Assembly (NCBI GenBank): GCA_016200225.1
Contig: JACQFD010000002.1
Location: 62,001-126,000, forward strand
Direction: 5' to 3'
DNA length: 64,000 nt
Origin: Planctomycetota bacterium
GTDB taxonomy: Bacteria; Planctomycetota; UBA1135; JACQFD01
This document shows positions 1-8,105 of the stretch, piece by piece. The position numbers and the translations under genes are program-made. How positions within the stretch are numbered: the first letter of the stretch is position 1; the number at the start of each line of letters is the position of its first letter. The notes beneath the pieces are model-generated. The model saw only the letters and a program-made list of their open reading frames with translations. It did not search any database and had not been told where the DNA came from.

Positions 1-105
1 CGAGGCCCCTTTAACATTTACAACCTGCGGCGCGAACGCGCTCGGGGCGTCGCCGCCCGGCAGCGCGGCGAGCGCGAAAAACGCGGCGATCGCGTGCAAT
101 CTCAT
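1..105 (-). CDS. N-terminal fragment of a secreted protein (runs off the left edge)
   Basis: An ATG at 105-103 on the minus strand opens a frame with no stop to the window edge (35 codons). It begins MRLHAIAAFFALAALPGG, which looks like a signal peptide: one Arg, a hydrophobic Ala/Leu/Phe core, then small residues and a likely cleavage after AFA. It is divergent from the FG-GAP gene starting at 250, so the roughly 145 bases between the two starts would hold both promoters. The mature protein lies outside the window and its function cannot be told. The frame is supported by the signal peptide only. Confidence 0.55.
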   Translation of the reverse strand, partial: MRLHAIAAFFALAALPGGDAPSAFAPQVVNVKGAS

Positions 106-249
106 GCGCCCATCGTGCCATCCGCGGTCCACGCGTCAACGGGCGGCACCGTTGGACGGCACCGATTGGCGCGCGCGCCCCTCGGAATGCTTGCTACATC
201 CAACGGCGGGCGCGGATTGAGCGGAGTGTCCCTGCAATCTCGAATCGCC

Positions 250-3201
250 ATGCATTACAAAAACACGCTCCGCACTCTCGCCGTTTTTTCACTGCTCGCC
301 TGCGCAACGATCGGCGCCGCGCAGGCCCAGTCGCAAATCATGTCCGGGGCGGGCACGGCCTCCGGCGGAAACTTCGGATTCGCCGTCGCGAGCGTCGGAG
401 ATATTGATAATGACGGATACGACGACGTCGCCGTGGGCTCGCCGCTCGATGATACAAAAGGCTTGAACGCCGGAAAAGTAAATATCATATCCGGAAAAAC
501 CGGCGCGATATTAATTACAAAATACGGCGACGCTCCCGGACAGCAGCTCGGCTTCAGCGTGAGCGGACTCAACGGCGACGCGAGCGGCGACGGACTCGCC
601 GATTTCATGGCGGGCGCGCCCTACGCGAGCACGGCCGGCGCGTCGGCGGGAATGGTGCGCGTGTACAGCGGAACCGGCGCGACCATGGCTACAATAAACG
701 GCGCGGCCGCCGGCGATCGATTCGGATACTCCTGCGCGTTCGCCGGATTCACAGGTTCCACCAGAATTATCATCGGCGCGCCCTATCGCAACCACGCGCA
801 ATCCGACGCGGGCAGCGCATATTTGTATTTTTACGGCGGAAGTTATATTACAGAACTCCAGGGTTCGCAGGCGTCCGAACATTTCGGATGGTCGGTCGGC
901 GGCGGTTATAGTATTTATAGCGACGCCAACCCCGAGGTCGTCGTCGGCCGCCCCGATTATATTTATAACGGCGGCCAGGTCGGCATGGTTAGTATTTATC
1001 AGGCGGTTTCACCGTACACCAACTGGGCGTCGATTCCCGGTCCGTTCGGCATCGGCGCGCGATATGGAACTTCCGTCGCGGTTCTAAAGGATGTGAACGG
1101 CGACGGCGCCGCGGATGTGTTGATCGGCGCGCCCGAGTATTCGAGCGCGCGCGGCGCGGCCGAGGTGCGCGCGGGCGCCACCGGCGCGAGTCTTTATCAA
1201 ATAATCGGAACGTCCGCGGGCGACCATTGCGGCTGGTCGGTGGCGTCGTGCGGCGACGTCAACGCCGACGGAAAAACGGAATTCGCGGTCGGTTCGCCCG
1301 ACGCCGTGCCGTTCGCCGGCGTGACGGGAAAAGTCGTTATATACAATTCGACGGGATCTGTATATAAAACGTTCAACGGCGCGTTCTCCGACGAGAGATT
1401 CGGATATTCCGTCTCGGGCGGAGGCGATTTCAATAACGATAACAAACCCGACGTCGTCATGGGCGCGCCATATATGTATGATTGGGGAACCGACGCGGGC
1501 GTCGCGCGATTGTATTCGTTGACGACGGGTTCGATCATTCAAAGCGTCCCGGGTCCGACGTCGGGCGACGCCTACGGCTCGGCGGTCCGCATCGTCGGCG
1601 ACGTGAACGGCGACGGCTTCGCCGACTTTGCGGTCGGCGCGCCGTTCGCGGATCATAAATATTACATCAGCGTGGTTCTCGTCACGGTCAACAACGCGGG
1701 AAGCGTGCAAATCCGCTCCGGAAAAGATAATACTTTATTGTATACAGTCTGGGGCACGGCCGAGGGCGACAATCTCGGAACGTCGGTGGCCGCATGCGGC
1801 GATTTAAACGGCGACGGAATTTCGGATTTCATCGCCGGCGCGCCGCAGTCGGGCGCGACGAGCGCGTCGCCGGGTTACGCGAGAGTGTATTCGGGCGCGA
1901 ACGGATCTATAATATATACACTGGCGAGCGTTATTAACAATGAGGCGTTCGGATATTCCGTCGACGGCGCGAGCGATCTAAACAATGACGGATGGAACGA
2001 TCTGCTCATCGGCGCTCCGAAATCGAGCCAGTACGGATTGAACGCCGGCTACGCGACGGCGTATTCCGGCAAGACCGGTTTTTATTTATGGATCGCCCAC
2101 GATTCGATCGTCGGCGATCAGTATGGTTTCTCGGTCGCGGGCCTCGGCGCGGACGTGAACGGCGACGGCCGCGACGACGTCGCGGTCGGAGCGCCATTTC
2201 ACTATTCGAACGGCGGCAGCGGCGGGCGCGTCGACGTCCTCTCGGGCGCGAACGGAAATGTAATATATACGATCAACGGCGGCGGCGGCGGCGACGAATT
2301 TGGATATTCCGTGGCGGCGGCGGGCGACATCAATCTCGACGGCAAGACCGACGTGCTCGCGGGCGCTCCCTACAAATCGACGCTCGCGGCGTTGAACGGC
2401 GCGGTCTATGCGATCTCGGGGGCGAACGGTTCGATATTACAAACATTCACGGGGCCGGTCCTGTACGACATCCTCGGATTGTCGGTCGCGAGCGTCGGCG
2501 ATATTGATAATGACGGGCGTCCGGACTACGCCGCGGGCGGTTCGCAACAATACTTCGGTTCGATCCTCGGGAACGGCGTCGTCGAGGTGATTTCAGCCGC
2601 GAGCAACGTTCAGTTATATCGAATCGCCGGTAACAATTCCGGAGACGGAAGCGGAATCGCGATCGGAGGCCTCGGCGACGTTAATAATAATGGAACGAAT
2701 GATATCATTATCGGCGGCCCGACGTCCAAGTCGGGCGGGACGGGCTCCGGCGTGTTCCAAGTGTATGATCTCAAGCCCGCCGGAGTTTCCTATTACGGTA
2801 TCGGCACTCCGGGCTGCCACGGCGCGCAAACGCTGAAGACACAGGGCGCCGCGCAGATTAATAATATCAATTTCGGATTCCATTGCGACAAAACGCCCGC
2901 GAACGCCCTCGGTGTTCTGTTAATTACAGATTCGCAGGATCTTGCGGGCGGCGATCCATTCGGTCTTGGCATTCTTTTGCACGTCGATTTCTTCCAAGCG
3001 CTTGAAGTTTACAGTTTCGACACATTTAGCGACGCGGCGGGCTACGGCGGCGCCGTCACGCCGATTCCTAATAATCCGGCGATCGCGGGAAATACTTATT
3101 ATGGACAGACGCTATGGCTCGAGACGGACTGCCTGCTGCAGCCGAACAACGTTTATAACCTGAGCGCGTCGGCGGCGGTGAAGTTCGTAATTATTAATTA
3201 A
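250..3201 (+). CDS. Secreted FG-GAP (integrin-alpha-type) repeat protein with C-terminal PGC module
   Basis: 983 residues from the ATG at 250; the frame is open from 94, but the signal peptide MHYKNTLRTLAVFSLLACA...AQAQS starts at 250. Between about residues 30 and 840 there are more than a dozen FG-GAP repeats of the form FGYSVAxxGDINxDGKxDVLxGAP. Their DxNxDGxxD loops are the calcium-binding loops of beta-propeller blades in this family. The last 137 residues (2791-3201) carry the module shared with other genes here: YGIGTPGC, NALGVLLIT, DPFGLGILLHVD, IPNNPAIAG and YYGQTLW. The protein is predicted to be extracytoplasmic and probably surface-bound. Its ligand is unknown; FG-GAP propellers usually mediate protein or polymer contacts. 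No good Shine-Dalgarno is seen. Confidence 0.9.
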   Translation: MHYKNTLRTLAVFSLLACATIGAAQAQSQIMSGAGTASGGNFGFAVASVGDIDNDGYDDVAVGSPLDDTKGLNAGKVNIISGKTGAILITKYGDAPGQQLGFSVSGLNGDASGDGLADFMAGAPYASTAGASAGMVRVYSGTGATMATINGAAAGDRFGYSCAFAGFTGSTRIIIGAPYRNHAQSDAGSAYLYFYGGSYITELQGSQASEHFGWSVGGGYSIYSDANPEVVVGRPDYIYNGGQVGMVSIYQAVSPYTNWASIPGPFGIGARYGTSVAVLKDVNGDGAADVLIGAPEYSSARGAAEVRAGATGASLYQIIGTSAGDHCGWSVASCGDVNADGKTEFAVGSPDAVPFAGVTGKVVIYNSTGSVYKTFNGAFSDERFGYSVSGGGDFNNDNKPDVVMGAPYMYDWGTDAGVARLYSLTTGSIIQSVPGPTSGDAYGSAVRIVGDVNGDGFADFAVGAPFADHKYYISVVLVTVNNAGSVQIRSGKDNTLLYTVWGTAEGDNLGTSVAACGDLNGDGISDFIAGAPQSGATSASPGYARVYSGANGSIIYTLASVINNEAFGYSVDGASDLNNDGWNDLLIGAPKSSQYGLNAGYATAYSGKTGFYLWIAHDSIVGDQYGFSVAGLGADVNGDGRDDVAVGAPFHYSNGGSGGRVDVLSGANGNVIYTINGGGGGDEFGYSVAAAGDINLDGKTDVLAGAPYKSTLAALNGAVYAISGANGSILQTFTGPVLYDILGLSVASVGDIDNDGRPDYAAGGSQQYFGSILGNGVVEVISAASNVQLYRIAGNNSGDGSGIAIGGLGDVNNNGTNDIIIGGPTSKSGGTGSGVFQVYDLKPAGVSYYGIGTPGCHGAQTLKTQGAAQINNINFGFHCDKTPANALGVLLITDSQDLAGGDPFGLGILLHVDFFQALEVYSFDTFSDAAGYGGAVTPIPNNPAIAGNTYYGQTLWLETDCLLQPNNVYNLSASAAVKFVIIN

Positions 3202-3202
3202 A

Positions 3203-3223
3203 GGCCGCGCGCGAAACGCGGCC
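3203..3223 (+). terminator. Hairpin just after the FG-GAP gene
   Basis: A 7-bp GC stem (GGCCGCG / CGCGGCC) with a 7-base loop begins one base after the stop codon. No T-tract follows, so it is at best a weak or factor-assisted terminator or an mRNA 3'-end stabiliser. Confidence 0.35.
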
Positions 3224-3484
3224 GCCGGACTCTCCCGCGCGGCGGCGCCGGTCGGGGCGAACGCGCTTGCGCCGTCGCGGCGGACGGGCGGAGAACCCTT
3301 CGCACCCCTGCGGCGGCGCCTCCGCTTGCGCGGCCGCGGTCCGTCCATACAATCGCGAACTCCGGTGTGGATTCCGTTTCGGTTTCGCGGTCGCGCGAAC
3401 GAAGGCGCAACGGCGACGACGCCGCGACGGTTTCCAGTCCCGGGCCGCGAAGAGATGTTCTTTTTACATTGATTGAAAACCGCC

Positions 3485-4246
3485 ATGGAAACTGTAATTA
3501 AACGTTCGAGAGCCCTCGCTTTACTTCTTGCCGCGATCGTCGCCGCGCCGGCGCTGACCTCGTGCGTCACGAGAATCGAAGAAACGCATATATTTCAAGC
3601 GCGAAGGAGCACGGGCGAAATTGTTTATTACCGGCTCAACATCAGCGGCGACACGCACCTCGCGAATTCTCACTATCGCGCGGGACTTTACGACGCGGAG
3701 GCGCTCGACGCTTTATTCGATGCAAACGCGAAACCCGATCCCGCGAAACCGCTCGGCGACGATGCGAACGAAGCGCGGCGGCGCGAGGCCGTCGCCGCTC
3801 TCGCCAGCGCTTATTATGCAACATTACAGAATCCCGAGAAAACTCCCGAGGATATAAAGATTGCATTCTCGCGATACGCGCGCGGACTGCAGTCGCCCTA
3901 CGTGCTCGCGGCCGCGGAAGCGGGCAACGATCATAATAGCATTCCGGCACCGCGCCGGAAATATACAGTTATTCTCTCGGCCATCGCGTCCGAAGTCGAA
4001 AAAGTCATCGCCGATTTCGCCGAAAATCAAGATACGCAAAAAGCGATCATTCAGGGAATCGCGGCGATGAAGCGCAAAAATTATATTCGCGTTTCGAGCG
4101 AGAAGCAGGACGTCGATAAGAGCGCCGCGTTCTTGAGGGATCTCCGCGCGGAGGCCGAGGACGAAGGACTCAAGAATGAAACGGACGCCGCGAAGAAGAA
4201 GCTTTCGCTCGGAAAAATGCTCGAATCGGCGTCGTCCGTCCGGTGA
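3485..4246 (+). CDS. Predicted lipoprotein, unknown function
   Basis: 253 residues from the ATG at 3485. A TTG four codons upstream is also possible, but the signal sequence is complete from METVIKRSRALALLL. A lipobox-like ALTSC gives a lipidated Cys near residue 26, so export and membrane anchoring are likely. The rest is highly charged and mostly helical (Glu/Lys/Asp/Ala-rich, for example around KKLSLGKMLE), without a recognised domain. It is first of three genes (spacing 67 and 38 bases) with a second lipoprotein and a small soluble protein, probably one transcript. I do not recognise the family. Confidence 0.8.
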   Translation: METVIKRSRALALLLAAIVAAPALTSCVTRIEETHIFQARRSTGEIVYYRLNISGDTHLANSHYRAGLYDAEALDALFDANAKPDPAKPLGDDANEARRREAVAALASAYYATLQNPEKTPEDIKIAFSRYARGLQSPYVLAAAEAGNDHNSIPAPRRKYTVILSAIASEVEKVIADFAENQDTQKAIIQGIAAMKRKNYIRVSSEKQDVDKSAAFLRDLRAEAEDEGLKNETDAAKKKLSLGKMLESASSVR

Positions 4247-4313
4247 ACGCGGCGGGAGCCGATTCTTTCTATATTTAAATAAACGAATACATTATCCACG
4301 ACCGAAGACTATC

Positions 4314-5609
4314 ATGAAAGTTTTTACAATATTTATAATCTCCGCGCTCGCCGCCGCGGCCGTTTCCTGCAAATCGCGGTTGGAATATCATGTGGAATCC
4401 TACGATCTCGGTCCGCCGAGGAACGCGGGAATGGAAATCAAGGAAGCGCGGAAAATTTATGAAGTTTACCATCCGGCGACGCCCGATCTCGGATCGCAAC
4501 TGGAACAACTCGCGCGCCTGAAATCCGCGGCCGAAGAATATAAAGAATATCTCAAGCAATTGGATCTGATCGGCCAGAAGTTATTTGACGTTTCACAGGA
4601 CAAAATCGACGAACGCGCGAAGAGCATCGATGCGGCGTTCGAGCCGTATCAAAAGGCCGTCGCGAGCGGCATCGATCAAATCGATCGGCTCATGAAACAC
4701 CACGGGAGCGGCCAGCCGCCCGCCGGGATCGGCGCATCCATCGGAAGCGAATGGGCATTATTACAAGATCTGCTTGCGAAATCCGAGTTCGAACAGGACA
4801 TGGCGGCCTTGACGACCATCATCAAACAATTTCGCGAAGTAAACAATACGATATTAAATAATAAATGCGCGGAGACGGAGGCGTCGATTCGCGCGATGAC
4901 CGCGCGCGCGGACGCGGCCGCGAATGTCAAGAAAAGCATGAACGCCGTCGCCGAATTGTTAAAAAACAAAAATCCCGACGAAGCCGTCCGACTGGCGTCG
5001 AAACAGTTGAAAGATTCGTTCGAAAAGACATCGAGCGCTAATATTGCAATTCAAATGGTCACAGGCGATCTCGTGCCGCGCATCCATGAAATTTATCAGG
5101 ACATGTCCGATCCGTTTATAACTTATCTCGCCGCGCATCCGGAGAATTGGCAGATGTTGCCGAACACCGCAAAAGCGGTTTCCGAGGGCGACGCCGGCTA
5201 CGTGCTCGTATTCGAGGACGTTCTCGACGGGCGCTGGCGCGACGTTTCCTCGGATATTACTAAAATCGTCGACGCGCGCCTGCGCATCGCGCGCGGCGCA
5301 TTGAACGCGATCAGCGCCGCCGTCGGCGTCGCCGCGACTTCGTTCGGCGTGCCTCTGCCGCCAAGCCTGCATCCCAACGGACAGGCCGACGTCGATACGA
5401 TCGATTTTTCAAGAATGACCGGCGAAGAGGAGATGCTCGAATTGGAGAATCAAAAGAGTCGCTCGGCGATCGCCGAATTGAGAAATTCGACGCGGCGCCT
5501 GCTCGACGATCTTAACAAAATCGACATGACGAAAGCCGACGCGGCGTCGCAGGTCGAAATCGTCCGCGCGCAGTTCGTGCGACAATTGAAACTCGCCGTG
5601 GGCAATTGA
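4314..5609 (+). CDS. Predicted coiled-coil-rich lipoprotein, unknown function
   Basis: 431 residues from the ATG at 4314. The frame is open further upstream, but that part overlaps the preceding gene and looks non-coding. MKVFTIFIISALAAAAVSC is a classic lipoprotein signal with the Cys at about residue 19. The mature part is almost entirely helical, with long Glu/Lys/Gln/Ala stretches such as QLEQLARLKSAAEEYKEYLK and ENQKSRSAIAELRN, interrupted near residue 360 by a more hydrophobic segment (AISAAVGVAATSFGVPLPPS) that may be membrane-associated. It lies between another lipoprotein and a small soluble protein. No known family was recognised; a periplasmic scaffold role is only a guess. Confidence 0.8.
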   Translation: MKVFTIFIISALAAAAVSCKSRLEYHVESYDLGPPRNAGMEIKEARKIYEVYHPATPDLGSQLEQLARLKSAAEEYKEYLKQLDLIGQKLFDVSQDKIDERAKSIDAAFEPYQKAVASGIDQIDRLMKHHGSGQPPAGIGASIGSEWALLQDLLAKSEFEQDMAALTTIIKQFREVNNTILNNKCAETEASIRAMTARADAAANVKKSMNAVAELLKNKNPDEAVRLASKQLKDSFEKTSSANIAIQMVTGDLVPRIHEIYQDMSDPFITYLAAHPENWQMLPNTAKAVSEGDAGYVLVFEDVLDGRWRDVSSDITKIVDARLRIARGALNAISAAVGVAATSFGVPLPPSLHPNGQADVDTIDFSRMTGEEEMLELENQKSRSAIAELRNSTRRLLDDLNKIDMTKADAASQVEIVRAQFVRQLKLAVGN

Positions 5610-5637
5610 TAATTTATAGTTAATATTTATACAAAAC

Positions 5638-5641
5638 GAGG
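5638..5641 (+). promoter_or_regulatory. Shine-Dalgarno-like GAGG before the small ORF
   Basis: GAGG lies six bases before the ATG at 5648. It is one of the few SD-like sequences in the window and supports that start. Confidence 0.45.
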
Positions 5642-5647
5642 TCGATC

Positions 5648-5917
5648 ATGAAAAGTAACAAACCGCCCGCGAACACTCCCGCCGCGGACGCCGCCCAGCC
5701 TTCGAAACGAAAGAAGGGCGAGATCGTCGGGATTTTAGTTAATATTCAACAACGCGACGCTTTCGAGATCGGCGGAGCCAGAGTTGTAAAGATTAATTTG
5801 AGCGCCGGAGAACAGTTGACCGCCCTTTCCGACGCGTTCGGAGGCAACATCATGGCGGAAAAGGATCTGCCCGACATGCGCGTCGCGGTGTTGCTGCACG
5901 CGGGAGAGTGGAGCTAG
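5648..5917 (+). CDS. Small soluble protein of 89 residues, unknown function
   Basis: A short frame with a plausible SD and codon use like its neighbours. Residues 1-25 are Pro/Ala/Lys-rich and probably disordered, ending in a basic SKRKKGE stretch. Residues 26-89 look like a compact alpha/beta fold (EIVGILVNI, ARVVKINL, MRVAVLLHAGEW). There is no signal peptide, unlike the two lipoprotein genes directly upstream with which it is probably co-transcribed (38-base gap). The family is not recognised. Confidence 0.65.
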   Translation: MKSNKPPANTPAADAAQPSKRKKGEIVGILVNIQQRDAFEIGGARVVKINLSAGEQLTALSDAFGGNIMAEKDLPDMRVAVLLHAGEWS

Positions 5918-6168
5918 CCCGCGAGGAATCTTGTGAGCGCAACCGCTCTCCGTTCTCGACGCGCCGCAGCGAAAATCGGAAGCGCCGCGGCGAAAAACGC
6001 TGGCGCCGTGTAACGCGTTCACGCGAGTCCGGCAGTACAGGGGCGGACGTACGAACCGGCATCGAACACCCCTGATCCACACAATTTCAATTCCGACAAT
6101 TAATAATTTAATAAATTCCGCGCCTTCCCCGCGGTTTCTCTCCGAATGATAGTTGAGGTTAGTGCGTG
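5918..6168. other. Intergenic region, no gene seen
   Basis: About 250 bases between the small ORF and the terminator. No convincing reading frame appears on either strand. An AT-rich stretch near 6093-6118 could be a promoter, which would make a short RNA ending at the 6169 terminator, but nothing conserved can be judged from one sequence. Confidence 0.4.
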
Positions 6169-6203
6169 GCCGGCCCCGGCGCAACCGGGGCCGGCTTTTT
6201 TAT
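6169..6203 (+). terminator. Strong rho-independent terminator
   Basis: A perfect 11-bp stem GCCGGCCCCGG / CCGGGGCCGGC with loop CGCAA is followed by TTTTTT and an AT-rich tail. It would end plus-strand transcription from the lipoprotein cassette before the minus-strand remnant gene. Confidence 0.9.
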
Positions 6204-6217
6204 TTATTAATTAAAGA

Positions 6218-6821
6218 CTACGGTTGGATCGTGAACGTCATGCACTCGGACGCGCCGACGCCGATCGCGCGCGGAGAACACGGGCCGGATCCCCAGTACC
6301 AAAAGGCGTGAACCGTATATTGCGAACCGGCGAGCGCCGGAAAATTAGGAATCGCCGCCGGCGCGAGAGCGAAACCCGAAGCATACGAATAAAAATCGAT
6401 TAAGAACAATTCCGGCGATGCCGGCGAACCATAGACCGGATCGCCAATATTAAATATATCCGGCCCGTCGGCGGCCGTGCCGACGAACGCGAGTCCGAGC
6501 GACGACGGCGGGACGTCCGTCGACATTCGTATCATTTTCAACGACCATACTCGCGCTCGGAACTGTCATAAACGCCGCGGGCGCGAGCAGGATTCCGGCG
6601 CCGTCGCCGAGAAACGCGCTCGCTTGTCCATTGTCCTGCTCTGTTACAATATCGGCGTGGTGGTCGCCGTTGACGTCGCATTTTACGATTGCGCGAACAC
6701 TCATATTCGCCGCGAGCCAGTTCCCCGATATCGGATCCGTATTCTGCGCGCAAACTGCCGAAATCGAAGATATTAATAAAACAACTGTTATGAAAACATT
6801 CGGCGTCGGGATGTTTCGCAT
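6218..6821 (-). pseudogene. Decayed FG-GAP/PGC-module protein
   Basis: Reading from 6821, MRNIPTPNVFITVVLLISS...CAQ is a clear signal peptide. It is followed by part of one FG-GAP/VCBS unit (KCDVNGDHHADIVTEQDNG, then NDTNVDG near 6530). The frame then runs into non-homologous Arg-rich sequence. In another frame, about 6218-6510 encodes the second half of the shared C-terminal module: SSLGLAF, IPNFPALAGSQYTVHAFWYW and the end FTIQP. So signal, one repeat and the last 95 residues remain, with most propeller repeats and the PGC start of the module lost and a frameshift at the joint. The size fits a large internal deletion of a gene like the one at 55560. Confidence 0.75.
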
Positions 6822-6992
6822 GGCATTTGCTCCGAGTTGGGACTCGGGCGAAGTAAACGGGTCGATCCGAATTGCGCAATCGATTCGGCGCCCGCAAATT
6901 CGTCGATTGCGGAAATGATGCATCCGGCGGATCATGGCGGATGCTGCCCGGCCTGACCGCGTCCCGGAGAAACCGAAAGCACCGCATCCCAA

Positions 6993-8102
6993 ATGATCGA
7001 CTCCACTCCCGCGCGCGACGCGCGATTCGCATTCGAGCAAAAGCTCGCATGGCATCGCGCGCACGTCGACGAAGCGTTGAAACCGGGCATCGGGCGATCC
7101 CTGTCGACGGTCTTTCTCGATATGAGCGCGGTCGCCTGCAACCACGCATGCGTGTTTTGCGACGGGAGATTTTATGACGCGCAGCCGGCATCCTTTACAA
7201 CCGAACGGCTGTTCGAACTCTGCTTGGAAATGTATGATCTCGGCGTTGAATCTGTTATATTCGTCGGCGAATATAGCGAACCGACGCTCCATCCCGGCTT
7301 TATACAAATCGCGCGGGCGCTCGGCAAATTGGACATGCACCGCGGGATTTATACAAACGGAAGCGCCGCCGACCCGGAAATCGTCCGCGTTTTATGTAAC
7401 TTTAATTTTGTCCGCGTGTCCCTCGACGCGGGCAACGCGCGAACACATCGAATCATCCACCGACCGGACGGCGGCGAACATTTCGACAAAGCGCTTTCGT
7501 TTATTTCGCTCGTCGCAGCCGAAACGAAGGGCGAAGTCGGAGTATCGTTCGTGTTGCTTCCGGCGAATATTACCGAAGTCGCGCAGGCCGCGCGCGCGGC
7601 GCGCTCGAGCGGCGCCGATTACTTTGAAATCAAACCGTTTTACGGACCTGAATACAGTTTCGACGCGTCGGTTTTTGCCGCCATGCGCGCCGAATTGTTA
7701 AGTCAACTCGCGCTGTGCCGCGCGCTCGAAAATCCTCAATTTAAGATATTACTAAATCGCCAGATTCAAGACGCCCTCGACTCCGAAACTGCTGATTATG
7801 ATCTCACGCGCGTCGCGCAACCCCGCGCCTGCCTCACGAGCAAACTACGCCTCGTCGTGAGCCCGCGCGGATGTTTTATTTGTCCGCCATACCGCGGAAA
7901 TCTAAAGAAAAGTCTCGGCGACGCGCGCGCGACTCCGCTGCGCGAAATCTGGCACGGCGCGCGCCACGGCGAATTGCTCTCGGAATTATGTAATCGACGT
8001 TGTGTTTATCATGAACAAAACGAGCACATGCTCGCGGTGCGCGACGGCCGCGCCGCCCTGCCCGAGGCGAATCAAAATCCGCCGCAGGCCGGATTCTTAT
8101 AA
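6993..8102 (+). CDS. Radical SAM protein with SPASM-like C-terminus
   Basis: 369 residues. CNHACVFC (Cys49, Cys53, Cys56) is the CxxxCxxC motif that binds the radical-SAM 4Fe-4S cluster. VGEYSEPTLHPGF and YTNGS fit the following strands of the partial TIM barrel. The C-terminus has more cysteines (Cys280, Cys294, Cys297, Cys333, Cys337) arranged as in SPASM/twitch auxiliary-cluster domains. The gene ends three bases before the aminotransferase start at 8106, so the two are surely co-expressed. The substrate is unknown; a joint role in a modified sugar, amino alcohol or peptide is inference. No SD is visible. Confidence 0.9.
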   Translation: MIDSTPARDARFAFEQKLAWHRAHVDEALKPGIGRSLSTVFLDMSAVACNHACVFCDGRFYDAQPASFTTERLFELCLEMYDLGVESVIFVGEYSEPTLHPGFIQIARALGKLDMHRGIYTNGSAADPEIVRVLCNFNFVRVSLDAGNARTHRIIHRPDGGEHFDKALSFISLVAAETKGEVGVSFVLLPANITEVAQAARAARSSGADYFEIKPFYGPEYSFDASVFAAMRAELLSQLALCRALENPQFKILLNRQIQDALDSETADYDLTRVAQPRACLTSKLRLVVSPRGCFICPPYRGNLKKSLGDARATPLREIWHGARHGELLSELCNRRCVYHEQNEHMLAVRDGRAALPEANQNPPQAGFL

Positions 8103-8105
8103 TTA

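Noticed and set aside
1084-1710. Antisense ORFs of 100-200 codons opposite most large genes
   Set aside because: They arise from high GC and few stops in the opposite frames, contain low-complexity Arg/Ala/His sequence, and overlap clearly better genes.
1992-2507. Long plus-strand ORF rich in Arg inside the first FG-GAP gene
   Set aside because: It is a shadow in another frame of a GC-rich coding region, with Arg-repeat composition and no signal or domain.
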